64,000 nt of DNA from VAXT01 sp963850415 (GTDB lineage: Bacteria; Actinomycetota; Thermoleophilia; Gaiellales; Gaiellaceae): contig CAWKLE010000003.1 in assembly GCA_963850415.1 (NCBI GenBank), positions 434,001 to 498,000 on the forward strand, given 5' to 3'. The notes under the pieces are model-generated. The model searched no databases. It worked only from the letters and a program-made list of their open reading frames with translations, and was not told the origin of the DNA. Positions 8,256 through 16,491 of this stretch are shown here, piece by piece. The translations under genes were made by a program, and so were the position numbers. The number at the start of each line of letters is the position of its first letter. The stretch's first letter is position 1.

Positions 8256-9383
8256 ATGGCCGGGCCGCAGCCTAACGGCATCTTCCTCGCCCGGCCCGAG
8301 GAGCCTTTCGAGGGCAAGCGGCTGGCCGTGAAAGACCTGTTCGACACGGCCGGATTGACGACGACCTACGGGTCGATCATCTACGCGGACCACGTGCCAG
8401 AGCGCAGCGCGGAAGCGGTGACGCGACTCGAGGCGGCGGGCTATGCGAACGTCGGCAAGACGAACCTGCACGAGTTCGCGTACGGGATCACGTCGGTCAA
8501 CCCGCACTTCGGGACGGTGACCAATCCGACGTATCCGGGCCGCATGGCCGGAGGGTCGAGCGGAGGCTCAGCGGCCGCGATCGCCGCGGGGCTGGCCGAG
8601 TACGCGCTCGGCACCGACTCGGGCGGCTCGATCCGGATCCCCGCCGCGTGCTGCGGGATCGCCGGCTTCAAGCCGGGCTACGGGCTCGTCCCGCTGGACG
8701 GTGTCTTTCCGCTCGCACCCAGCTTCGATCACGCGGGGCCGATGGCGGGCTCGGTCGGCGCCTGCGAAGAGATGCTGGGCGTTTTGGTCGACGGCTTCGA
8801 GCCGATGGCCCTCGACTCACTTGACGAGCTCGAGGTCGGAGTCGCCTGGCTCGACCATGCGGACTTGCTCGTCCGCGCGCGAGTGAGCGAGGCCGCGGCG
8901 CTGTTCCCGCAGCGGCGTGAGGTCGACTTCCCGCTCGCCGAGCGGATCGGGCCGGTGTTCATGCACGAGGCCGCCGACGTCCACCGCGACCTCTTCGCCG
9001 AGTTCGCCGACTCCTACGGCGACAACGTGCGGACGAAGATCGAGCGCTGCCTGACCGTCACCGACGGCGAGTACGAGGCCGCGGTGCGCGCCAGGGAAGA
9101 GATCGCGGAGCAGGCGGAGCACGCGCTGGAGGGCCTCGACCTCGTCCTCACGCCGACGCTCGGCTCCGTCGCGCCGAAGCTTCCCGTGGACGACCTCGAG
9201 ATCCGCGCGAACACGATCCGCCTCACGATCCCGTTCAACTCGCTCGGGTGGCCGGCGCTTGCGCTTCCCTGCGGCCCGGCCGAGGACGGGTTGCCCGCGT
9301 CATTGCAGATCGCGGGCCGGCCGGGATCGGACACGCTCGTCCTCGCTGCCGGGAAGCTGGTCGAATCGCTCCTTCGCGATTAG
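8256..9383 (+). CDS. Amidase (amidase signature family)
   Basis: A 375-residue hydrolase with the full Ser-cisSer-Lys triad: Lys in 'LAVKDLFD', then 'AGGSSGGSAAA' and 'GTDSGGSIRIPAA'. The family hydrolyses amides and includes GatA of the Glu-tRNA(Gln) amidotransferase. The short length and the absence of gatB or gatC argue for a free-standing amidase of unknown substrate. A TATCCT box (8241-8246) lies nine bases before the ATG, and a run of six G could act as a weak ribosome site. The stop overlaps the convergent gene by four bases. Confidence 0.88.
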   Translation: MAGPQPNGIFLARPEEPFEGKRLAVKDLFDTAGLTTTYGSIIYADHVPERSAEAVTRLEAAGYANVGKTNLHEFAYGITSVNPHFGTVTNPTYPGRMAGGSSGGSAAAIAAGLAEYALGTDSGGSIRIPAACCGIAGFKPGYGLVPLDGVFPLAPSFDHAGPMAGSVGACEEMLGVLVDGFEPMALDSLDELEVGVAWLDHADLLVRARVSEAAALFPQRREVDFPLAERIGPVFMHEAADVHRDLFAEFADSYGDNVRTKIERCLTVTDGEYEAAVRAREEIAEQAEHALEGLDLVLTPTLGSVAPKLPVDDLEIRANTIRLTIPFNSLGWPALALPCGPAEDGLPASLQIAGRPGSDTLVLAAGKLVESLLRD

Positions 9384-10441
9384 CAGTGCGCCTTCGGCCC
9401 GTTCGCCGCGCGAATCGTCAGCGGAGGCCCTTCGAGCCAGCGGCCGGCCTTCGCGACGCGTGAGGCCTGCGCGAAGGCGATCAGCTTCGGGACGCCGTCC
9501 TTGTTCGCGATCGCGGACAGCTCGATCTTCAGCGACCCGTTGCTCTTGGCAAGCGCCTCCCGGACCGGGCTCCTCCTCGGATCGGACATCAGGACGAAGG
9601 TCCCGTCCTGACGCGTCCGGACCGCTGCGATTTCTCCGTTCGCTTGAGTCTCTCCACCAGCGTTGGCGATGAACGCGTCCACGCGCGCCTTGGCCGGACG
9701 ACAATCGGGACCGAGCACCCGACCGGTCACGAGGACCGAGGCTTCCTTGTCAAAGGCGGCCCGAGCGTCGGAGACGTAGTCGAAACCGAGGATCGCGACC
9801 TGCACTCCGGCAGGAGTCCCGTCGGGGTTGAGAGCGCGAAAGACAACCGGTCGGTAACTGTCGCGGGCGATGCCGATGCGAAGGATCAGGCCGCCGCCCT
9901 TCTCGAGCTCGATCCAGTAGACGGGACGGCCGTCCCAGACGCCCTGGCCGACGATCCGCGCGTCGCCGTTCGCGAGCGCCTGCTTGTAGAACGCCGCGCC
10001 TTCGAGTAGGCCCGGGAAGAAGCTGAACTCGTCCTCGACGGCCGCTGCGGTGTAGTCGCCCACCACCTTGCCTCCGCTGCGGCTGATCACGCGGACAAGC
10101 CCCTGCTGCCTGTCGTAGAAGCTCTCGCTGATCACGCTCGGGAACGTGCGTCCGCCGCGCAGCACGTCCATCCGCATCGTCATGTGCACGACGGGGCCCT
10201 TCGAGTCGATCGCGGCAAGTGCCCGATCGAGGACGCTTCCGCGCCCGCCACCACCGCGCTCCCAGGGTGCGGCGAGGACGAGGACGAAGATCGCGACGAC
10301 GGCCAGCGCCACCGCGCCGACCGCCCGGAACGGTCGCAGCTGGCGCGGCCTGTTCTGCGTGTCGGTGACCGCGTCGGCGATTGCGAGCAGCTCCGGCTCG
10401 TCGCGGAGGAGGTTCAGGACTTCACGGTCGCGCAGGCTCAT
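9380..10441 (-). CDS. Membrane-anchored partner of the ECF sigma factor, possible anti-sigma factor
   Basis: A 353-residue protein with a cytoplasmic N-terminus of about 40 residues, one transmembrane helix ('AVGAVALAVVAIFVLVLAA') and a large extracytoplasmic domain rich in beta-strands. Its ATG overlaps the sigma factor stop (ATGA), the usual arrangement of a sigma/anti-sigma pair. The N-terminal region lacks the HxxxCxxC zinc motif of ZAS anti-sigma factors, so the role is inferred from coupling and topology only. The outer domain, with a 'SVLVTGRVLGPDCRPAKARV' carboxypeptidase-regulatory-like strand pattern, may sense an envelope signal. Confidence 0.6.
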   Translation of the reverse strand: MSLRDREVLNLLRDEPELLAIADAVTDTQNRPRQLRPFRAVGAVALAVVAIFVLVLAAPWERGGGGRGSVLDRALAAIDSKGPVVHMTMRMDVLRGGRTFPSVISESFYDRQQGLVRVISRSGGKVVGDYTAAAVEDEFSFFPGLLEGAAFYKQALANGDARIVGQGVWDGRPVYWIELEKGGGLILRIGIARDSYRPVVFRALNPDGTPAGVQVAILGFDYVSDARAAFDKEASVLVTGRVLGPDCRPAKARVDAFIANAGGETQANGEIAAVRTRQDGTFVLMSDPRRSPVREALAKSNGSLKIELSAIANKDGVPKLIAFAQASRVAKAGRWLEGPPLTIRAANGPKAHC

Positions 10442-10920
10442 GGCTCGATACCCCTTTCGCTCAGGTCGGCGCGCAGCTGCTCGAGCCCGCGCACGAATCT
10501 CATCTTGGCCGCCGCCTCCGTCAGGCCGACCTCGGCGCCGATCTCCGCGAACGTCAACCCGCGGACGAGCTTGAGGAGGACGACCTGCGACTGCCCGCCC
10601 GGCAACGCGGCCAGGGCTTCTCGCAAGGCGCCTGCGACCGGCTCGTAGTCGGACAAGCTCCTCGTCGGGAGCAACTCGGCGAGACGACGCTCGCGTCCGC
10701 GTCGACGGGCCTCGTCAGCGAACCGCCGCCTCGCGACCGCATACAGCCACACGAGGACGGGCGGATCGCCCGGGCGCTCGGTCGGCAGCGAGGACGCGGC
10801 CGCGGCGAACACGTCCTGGGTCAACTCTTCGGCGCGGGCGGGATCGCCCAGACGCCGGCGGAAGTACCCGTAGACGTGCCCGTAGTGGCGTCGAAAGGCG
10901 CCTTCTGCGGCTCCGCTCAC
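10438..10920 (-). CDS. ECF-family RNA polymerase sigma factor
   Basis: 160 residues with sigma-70 region 2 ('DPARAEELTQDVFAAAA', 'VLVWLYAVARRRFADEARR') and region 4 ('GLTFAEIGAEVGLTEAAAK' helix-turn-helix). There is no region 1 or 3, as expected for an extracytoplasmic-function sigma factor. GTG start at 10920, 38 bases after the opcA stop, so it could be cotranscribed with the pentose-phosphate operon or have its own promoter. Coupled to a membrane protein that probably restrains it. Its regulon cannot be read from the window. Confidence 0.92.
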   Translation of the reverse strand: MSGAAEGAFRRHYGHVYGYFRRRLGDPARAEELTQDVFAAAASSLPTERPGDPPVLVWLYAVARRRFADEARRRGRERRLAELLPTRSLSDYEPVAGALREALAALPGGQSQVVLLKLVRGLTFAEIGAEVGLTEAAAKMRFVRGLEQLRADLSERGIEP

Positions 10921-10958
10921 ACCTTCTTTCTCGCTCAGACCGTCAGAAAGTAACGACG

Positions 10959-11849
10959 TCAGCCGACCGCACGGCTGGCCGCGGCCTCGTAGACCGGGTC
11001 ACGGCCGAACTCGTCCAGCTCGGCGGAGAGGAGGTCGCTGCCCGTCACACGTTCGTGCGGCGGGGCGCATGGTTCGCCGTCGACGGCGATTGCAGTCAGC
11101 TCGTCGGCCTCGTCCTGCATGAGCTCGACGTCCCGGTCGAGACGCGAGCGGAGCCATCCTGCGAGGAGCGACGCCTCGGCGACGGGCCCGCGCACGTACA
11201 GGCCGTGCACGTCGCCGACTCCCGGCCAGAGTCCTGCGAGCATGCCGCGCCACGGCTCGGTCCGGCGCCAGGCGATGTCCGAGCAGGCTGTCCGCTCGAA
11301 CGGAAGCTCCGCATACGCCTGGGGCGTGTCCGGCCACTCGTTCGAGTCGTAGATCAGCCGATCGCAGACGTCGATCAGCTCGTCGGCCTGGAGTTCCCCG
11401 AACGGCGGCCGTCCCCGCCAGCGCAGGAAGACGGGCAGCCCTGGCACGAGCAGCGGGTTGACGATGCTCGCCGCGGCCCCGCTGCTCAGCCCGCGCAGTC
11501 GCAGCTCGACCACCTCGACGGCGATGTGGCGGCGCTGCTCACGGAGCGGAAACGCGAGCATGGAGACCTTCGCGTCGATCCCGTCCGCGGCCGCGCGGTC
11601 AGGGAAGAGCAGGATCCCGCGCGACGGATGACGCTCGGCGAGCCCGGCCAGGGTCTCGACGGCCACCTCCTCCCACTCGCGCGGCACCCAGGCGAGGTGG
11701 GTCATGACGCTGGTCCGGAGATCCGGGCCGGCCGTCTCGTCGGCCGACTCCTCGCGCAGGCGGCAGAGCGCCTGGACGACGTCCGCGACCTCGACGTCCT
11801 CGCCCGACCACTCGACTGCATTGACGGCCGTGCTCAATGTCGCAGCCAC
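10959..11849 (-). CDS. opcA: OpcA, glucose-6-phosphate dehydrogenase assembly protein
   Basis: OpcA is an allosteric partner of glucose-6-phosphate dehydrogenase in actinomycetes and cyanobacteria. The roughly 296-residue protein directly follows zwf, its usual place, and contains 'PSRGILLFPD', 'LVPGLPVFLRWRG' and 'DVCDRLIYDSNEW', a pattern typical of OpcA. The GTG at 11849 overlaps the zwf end by 16 bases; a TTG at 11837, which sits behind GGGAG, is equally plausible. The closing residues vary across the family. Last metabolic gene of the minus-strand pentose-phosphate operon. Confidence 0.88.
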   Translation of the reverse strand: MAATLSTAVNAVEWSGEDVEVADVVQALCRLREESADETAGPDLRTSVMTHLAWVPREWEEVAVETLAGLAERHPSRGILLFPDRAAADGIDAKVSMLAFPLREQRRHIAVEVVELRLRGLSSGAAASIVNPLLVPGLPVFLRWRGRPPFGELQADELIDVCDRLIYDSNEWPDTPQAYAELPFERTACSDIAWRRTEPWRGMLAGLWPGVGDVHGLYVRGPVAEASLLAGWLRSRLDRDVELMQDEADELTAIAVDGEPCAPPHERVTGSDLLSAELDEFGRDPVYEAAASRAVG

Positions 11850-13348
11850 TCCCTGCCGTCGTGGCTCATCAGCTCCTCCGAGCCAGCGGGGCCCCACGTG
11901 CCTGCGGCGTAGTTCGGGAAAGCCGGGCGATCCCGGGCCCAGCCGGCCACGATCGAGTCGACGAGTGACCATTGCTCCTCGACCTCGTCCGAGCGCGTGA
12001 ACAGCGTCTGGTCGCCGAGCATCGCGTCGAGGAGCAGCCGCTCGTAGGCATCGGGCAGCTCCGTGCGGAAGGCTCCGCCGTAGAGGAAGTCCATGTGCAC
12101 GGTGCGGATCTGCATGCCCTGCCCGGGCACCTTGGCGCCGATCGCCAGGGAGACGCCCTCGTCGGGCTGGACGTGGACGAGGAGCAGGTTCGGTTGCAGC
12201 TCCTCGGTCGTCCCGTCCTCGAACGGCGGATGGGGAGCCCGCTTGAACTGGATGCCGATCGTCGTCTCGCGCCGCGCCATGCGCTTGCCGATGCGCAGGT
12301 AGAACGGCGTGTCGGCCCAGCGCCAGTTGTCGATGCAGAGCTTCGCGGCGACGAAGGTCTCCGTCATCGAGCCTGGGTCGACGCCTTCTTCCTCCCGGTA
12401 GCCGGGCACCTCCTTGCCCTCGATGAAGCCCGGGCCGTACTGCCCGCGGAGGACGTGTCTCGGGGCGGGCGTGCGGACCGCCTTCAGCACCTTGACCTTC
12501 TCGTTCCGCACCGACTCCGCCGTGAAGTCGATCGGCGGCTCCATCGCGGTCAGCGCGACGAGCTGGAGGGCGTGGTTCTGGAAGATGTCCCGGATCGCGC
12601 CCGCGTGCTCGTAGTAGGCGGCGCGGCCCTCGACGCCGAGGGTCTCGGCGACCGTGATCTGGACGTGGTCGACGAACTGGCGGTTCCAGATCGGCTCGAA
12701 GATGCCGTTCGCGAACCGCAGCGCGAGCATGTTCTGGACCGTTTCCTTGCCGAGGTAGTGGTCGATCCGGAAGACCTCTTCTTCGGTGAAGTGCTCGCTG
12801 ATCAGGGAGGTCAGCTCGCGGGCGGAGGTGAGGTCGTGGCCGAACGGCTTCTCGACGATCAGGCGCATCCAGCCTCCGGATTTTCGGCGCTCACCGAGCT
12901 CTCCGACGATCGTCGGCATCGCCTGCGGCGGGACGGCGAGGTAGTAGACGCGGTTCCCGCGCGTGCCGCGCTGCTCGTCGATCTCGTCCAGGAGCCCGGC
13001 GAGGTTGTTCTCGCGGCTCTCGTCGGCGAAGTCGAGCGAGATGTAGCGCGACGCCTCGGCCAGCCAGTCCCAGACATCCTGGTCGAAGTCGTCGCGGCCG
13101 AACTCGCGGACGGCGTGCTCCATCTGGTCGCGGAACTCGTCGTCCGTCCAGTCCGAGCGGGCGGCGCCGACGATCGCGAACTTCTCGGGAAGAAGTTTGC
13201 GACGGGCGAGCGAGTAGAGCGCGGGGAAGATCTTGCGGTGCGTCAGGTCGCCGGAGGCGCCGAAGACGACGAGCACGCACGGCTCCGGCGCGCGGCGGGC
13301 TCCGAGCCCCTCCAGCAGCGGGTTCTCGGCGACCGGAGCCTCGGTCAT
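11834..13348 (-). CDS. zwf: Glucose-6-phosphate 1-dehydrogenase
   Basis: First enzyme of the oxidative pentose-phosphate pathway: glucose-6-phosphate plus NADP to 6-phosphogluconolactone. The 504-residue sequence has the dinucleotide motif 'VVFGASGDLTHRK' and the active-site signature 'RIDHYLGKETVQN' with the substrate Lys and catalytic His. Length and order are normal. It lies downstream of gnd, separated by about 145 bp that holds two palindromic repeats, and overlaps opcA. Confidence 0.97.
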   Translation of the reverse strand: MTEAPVAENPLLEGLGARRAPEPCVLVVFGASGDLTHRKIFPALYSLARRKLLPEKFAIVGAARSDWTDDEFRDQMEHAVREFGRDDFDQDVWDWLAEASRYISLDFADESRENNLAGLLDEIDEQRGTRGNRVYYLAVPPQAMPTIVGELGERRKSGGWMRLIVEKPFGHDLTSARELTSLISEHFTEEEVFRIDHYLGKETVQNMLALRFANGIFEPIWNRQFVDHVQITVAETLGVEGRAAYYEHAGAIRDIFQNHALQLVALTAMEPPIDFTAESVRNEKVKVLKAVRTPAPRHVLRGQYGPGFIEGKEVPGYREEEGVDPGSMTETFVAAKLCIDNWRWADTPFYLRIGKRMARRETTIGIQFKRAPHPPFEDGTTEELQPNLLLVHVQPDEGVSLAIGAKVPGQGMQIRTVHMDFLYGGAFRTELPDAYERLLLDAMLGDQTLFTRSDEVEEQWSLVDSIVAGWARDRPAFPNYAAGTWGPAGSEELMSHDGREWLRH

Positions 13349-13357
13349 TCCAGCCCT

Positions 13358-13378
13358 GTCCGGTGCCAGGCACCGGAC
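13358..13378. repeat. Palindromic repeat, GGTGCC-type copy 1
   Basis: A perfect 10+1+10 palindrome, GTCCGGTGCC-A-GGCACCGGAC, is followed by gtgtctcgaagagac, itself a small hairpin. It lies between gnd and zwf. Related copies are at 13467, 14735 and 59556. Confidence 0.75.
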
Positions 13379-13466
13379 GTGTCTCGAAGAGACATGGCCG
13401 GGACTTCGCTGATCGCCAACTCAAGCGGATCACCGTTGAGCAGACACGGCCAATGCGGACATGCTG

Positions 13467-13479
13467 GGTGCCTGGCACC
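13467..13479. repeat. Palindromic repeat, GGTGCC-type copy 2
   Basis: Core GGTGCC-T-GGCACC followed by GGACATGG, matching the flank of copy 1 in the same intergenic gap. With copy 1 it bounds about 120 bp just after the gnd stop codon, so the pair could be the two ends of one small element. Confidence 0.65.
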
Positions 13480-13493
13480 GGACATGGCCGTTC

Positions 13494-14366
13494 TCATGGC
13501 TCGGACTTGACCGCGTGGCCGCCGAACTGCTGGCGGAGAGCTGCGTCGATCTTGGCTGCGAACGACTCGTCCTGGCGCGAGGCGAAGCGCGCGTAGAGCG
13601 CGGCCGAGATCACGGGGACGGGCACGTCCTCGTTGATCGCCTCGAAGATCGTCCAGCGGCCCTCGCCCGAGTCGTCGACGTAGCCGGCGATGTCCTTCAG
13701 GTCGCCGCCGTGCTGGTCGAAGGCGTCGTGCAGGAGCTCGAGCAGCCACGAGCGCACGACCGAGCCGTAGCGCCAGATACCCGCGATCTCCTCCAGGTCG
13801 AGCCCGAACTCGGACGCGTTCAGCACCTCGAACCCCTCCGCGTAGGCCTGCATGAGGCCGTACTCGATGCCGTTGTGCACCATCTTCACGAAGTGCCCCG
13901 CTCCGGACGGCCCGACGTGAGCCCAGCCGTCCTTCGGCGCGAGTGTCTCGAGCGCGGGCTGAACGATCGCGACCGCTTCGTCGGGCCCGCCGGCCATCAG
14001 GCAGAAACCCTCCTTCAGGCCCCAGATCCCGCCCGAGACGCCCACGTCGAGGAAGCGAACCCCCTGCTCGGCCGCCTCAGCGTTCCGCCGCTGCGAGTCG
14101 TGGAAGTTCGAGTTCCCGCCGTCGACGAGCACGTCGTCCCGGTCGAGGATCCCGATCAGCTCCTGCGTCGTCTTCTCCGTGATCTCGCCCGCCGGGATCA
14201 TCATCCAGACGACCCGAGGCGGCTCCAGCTGCTGTGCGAGCTCCTCCAGGGACGAGGCCGTCGACTCCACCTGAGGGTCGTACGTCATCACCTCGTGCCC
14301 GTCGCCGCGCAACCGCTCCGTCATCCCGGAGCCCATCCGTCCGAGGCCGACCATGCCGAGCTTCAT
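13494..14366 (-). CDS. gnd: 6-phosphogluconate dehydrogenase, short (GndA/YqeC-type)
   Basis: Oxidative decarboxylation of 6-phosphogluconate to ribulose-5-phosphate. The 290-residue protein has the Rossmann motif 'MVGLGRMGSGM', 'DGGNSNFHDS', and the catalytic 'GHFVKMVHNGIEYGLMQAY' with the conserved Lys and His-Asn. At 290 residues it belongs to the short class, whose members often prefer NAD; the cofactor is an inference here. Start ATG 14366 overlaps the pgi stop (ATGA). Confidence 0.95.
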   Translation of the reverse strand: MKLGMVGLGRMGSGMTERLRGDGHEVMTYDPQVESTASSLEELAQQLEPPRVVWMMIPAGEITEKTTQELIGILDRDDVLVDGGNSNFHDSQRRNAEAAEQGVRFLDVGVSGGIWGLKEGFCLMAGGPDEAVAIVQPALETLAPKDGWAHVGPSGAGHFVKMVHNGIEYGLMQAYAEGFEVLNASEFGLDLEEIAGIWRYGSVVRSWLLELLHDAFDQHGGDLKDIAGYVDDSGEGRWTIFEAINEDVPVPVISAALYARFASRQDESFAAKIDAALRQQFGGHAVKSEP

Positions 14367-15718
14367 AGGTCCTCCAGTCTCACACGACAGACCTTCCGTC
14401 CGCGCTCCTTCAACGATTCCAGGTCGCCCACCGCCTGCGCTGCGATCAGCTGCCGGAAGCCGAAGTCCTTGCCGGGAATCGCCAGCTCCTCGCCGAGGTC
14501 GTCCACGACCTGGATCGCGAGCACGCTGTTCGGACCGCCCTTGTGCAGCTGTCCGGTCGAGTGCAGGTACCGCGGCCCGAGACCCTTCGTCACGACGCAG
14601 CCGGTCTCGCGCGCGCGGGCGACGAGTGGGTCGAGGTCGCCCTCGCGCTCCGGGTCGATGAACGCCTGGATCGCGATGTACTGAGGCGGCTCGGCCTCGG
14701 CTAGCAGTTCCTCGAGTGACCCTTCCGGACCCGTCCCGGGACCTGGTCCCGGGGCATGTCCCGAAGAGAGAATCTCGGCGGTCTTGTCCTTCGCCGCCTG
14801 CACGTCCGGCTGGTTGAACGGATTGATGCCCAGGATCGAGCCCGCCACGGCCGTCGCGAACTCCCAGCGGACGAACTCGGCGCCGAGGTCGTACGGATCG
14901 TCGAAGCGCACGCGCCCGGGCTGGCGGTCCGACCCGCCTTCGGGCGACTCGCCGGGCGCGGGTACGAGCCCCTTGCCCTCCTTGCCGGTCGACTCGGCGA
15001 TCAGCTGCTCCGCCCAGAGCCCGAACCCGCCGGGCGTCTCGTCGATGCAGACCTTGTCGCGGCCCTCGGTCCAGTTCTCCCCCAGCTCGAGCCCGAACTG
15101 GAAGCCGGGATTCTCCTCGCCGAGGCGGCACCAGCCGGCCATCGCGTCTGCCCGCTCCAGGAGCGCCTGGACGTCGACGTCGATCAGCACGGCCGGCACG
15201 ATCCCGAACGGGGACAGCGCCGAGTAACGCCCGCCGATCGTCGGCTCGCCGTGAACGACCCAGAGAAAGTCGCGCTCCCGGGCGAACTGCTCGAGCTCGG
15301 AGCCGGGATCGGTGACGGCGGCGAACGAGCCTCCGCCCTGGTCGAGGAAGTAGTCGAGCTGAGAGCGCGTTTCGAGTGTCGTGCCCGACTTCGACGCGGC
15401 GACGAACAGCGTGCGCTCGAGGTCGAGCTCCTCCTGAAGGCGCCGGATCGCGCTCGGATGCGTCGTGTCGAGGACGTGCAGGCCGTTCGCGGCGAACGTG
15501 CGGCGAATCACCTCCGGCGCGAGGCTCGAGCCGCCCATCCCGAGCAGAACGACCTGCTCGAAGTCACGCGGGAGCGCCTCCAGCTCGTCGATCCGCTCGA
15601 GCATCCGCGCGGGCTCGTCGAGCCAGCCGAGCCAGTGGCCCTCGTCCGTCCCCGTCCAGACCGTCGAGTCTTGGGCCCAGATCCGGTCGACGAGCTCGAT
15701 CGCCTCGAGCGAGCTCAC
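14363..15718 (-). CDS. pgi: Glucose-6-phosphate isomerase
   Basis: Interconverts glucose-6-phosphate and fructose-6-phosphate. The 451-residue protein has the sugar-isomerase (SIS) features 'VLLGMGGSSLAPEVI', 'LFVAASKSGTTLET' and 'VVHGEPTIGGRYSALSPFG', and 'LHKGGPNSV' near the end. It resembles the pgi half of actinobacterial transaldolase/isomerase fusions, but here tal is a separate gene. A Pro-Gly-rich loop 'APGPGPGTGPEG' is encoded exactly by a palindromic repeat (14735-14753), suggesting insertion of the repeat in frame. GTG start overlaps the hydrolase stop (GTGA). Confidence 0.93.
   Translation of the reverse strand: MSSLEAIELVDRIWAQDSTVWTGTDEGHWLGWLDEPARMLERIDELEALPRDFEQVVLLGMGGSSLAPEVIRRTFAANGLHVLDTTHPSAIRRLQEELDLERTLFVAASKSGTTLETRSQLDYFLDQGGGSFAAVTDPGSELEQFARERDFLWVVHGEPTIGGRYSALSPFGIVPAVLIDVDVQALLERADAMAGWCRLGEENPGFQFGLELGENWTEGRDKVCIDETPGGFGLWAEQLIAESTGKEGKGLVPAPGESPEGGSDRQPGRVRFDDPYDLGAEFVRWEFATAVAGSILGINPFNQPDVQAAKDKTAEILSSGHAPGPGPGTGPEGSLEELLAEAEPPQYIAIQAFIDPEREGDLDPLVARARETGCVVTKGLGPRYLHSTGQLHKGGPNSVLAIQVVDDLGEELAIPGKDFGFRQLIAAQAVGDLESLKERGRKVCRVRLEDL
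14735..14753. repeat. Palindromic repeat, GGGACC-type, inside pgi
   Basis: A perfect 9+1+9 palindrome, CCCGGGACC-T-GGTCCCGGG, followed by GCATGTCCCGAAGAGAG. The flank resembles copy 1 (GTGTCTCGAAGAGAC). Its translation adds a Pro-Gly-rich loop to Pgi without breaking the frame. Confidence 0.75.
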
Positions 15719-16491
15719 CCGAGAAACTCCAGCACGAGCCGATCGAACTCCTCGGGCTGCTCCATGCTCGGCACGTGCGCTGCTCCGGTGATCGTCTCCC
15801 TGCGCGAGCCCGGGATCTCGGCCTCGAGACGGGTGGCGATGTCGATCATCTCGGGCCGGTCCAGGTCGCCGACGAGGATCAGCGTGGGAACCGCGATCTC
15901 GCTCACCCGGTCGCCCCAGTCCTCGGCGAGCGCCTGGTGATCGCCCTCCTCGCCCGCCTCGAGATAGATCTCGATCGCGCGCCGCTGCATCTCCGCGACC
16001 TTCCTGCGCACCTCCGGATCGACCTCGTCCGGAGAACGCGACGGGCCGTCGACCCACATCCGCATGTTGACCTCGACCGCCTCGTCCACGTCACCGCGCT
16101 CCAGCGCCGCCTCTTCCTCGTCCCAGCCCGCCTTCGTCTCGTCGCGCATCTCGAAACCGCGGAGGCCCGGTGCGACGAGAACGAGGCGCGACACGAGATC
16201 CGGGCGCGCGATCGTGGTCTCCATTGCCACCGATCCGCCGAGCGAGACGCCGACCAGCGTGGCCGGCCCCAGCTCGAGCTCCTCGAGGAGCTCGACCAGG
16301 TCGCCGGCCAGCGAGAACGTCCCGACCGCGGGCGGCGACTGCCCGAAGCCGCGCATGTCGAACCGCACGACTCGATAGCGCTCGGCGTAGGCCGCCCACT
16401 GCGGCTCCCACATCCGACTGTCCGCGATGCCCTCGTGGAGCAGCACCACCGGCGACCCCTGACCGGCCTGCTCCACGTAGAGGTCGCTCAC
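15715..16491 (-). CDS. Alpha/beta hydrolase, lactonase-like, in the pentose-phosphate operon
   Basis: 258 residues with the full alpha/beta-hydrolase triad: nucleophile in 'LVGVSLGGSVAME', acid in 'LVGDLDRPE', His in 'GAAHVPSMEQPEEF', and an oxyanion strand 'VVLLHEGIADSRMW'. The fold and spacing resemble 3-oxoadipate enol-lactonase and related esterases. It is coupled at both ends (GTGA with tal upstream and with pgi downstream), so it is expressed with the pentose-phosphate enzymes. No pgl (6-phosphogluconolactonase) gene is visible, and this protein is the obvious candidate to open that lactone. This is inference; an unrelated esterase role remains possible. Confidence 0.88.
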   Translation of the reverse strand: MSDLYVEQAGQGSPVVLLHEGIADSRMWEPQWAAYAERYRVVRFDMRGFGQSPPAVGTFSLAGDLVELLEELELGPATLVGVSLGGSVAMETTIARPDLVSRLVLVAPGLRGFEMRDETKAGWDEEEAALERGDVDEAVEVNMRMWVDGPSRSPDEVDPEVRRKVAEMQRRAIEIYLEAGEEGDHQALAEDWGDRVSEIAVPTLILVGDLDRPEMIDIATRLEAEIPGSRRETITGAAHVPSMEQPEEFDRLVLEFLG

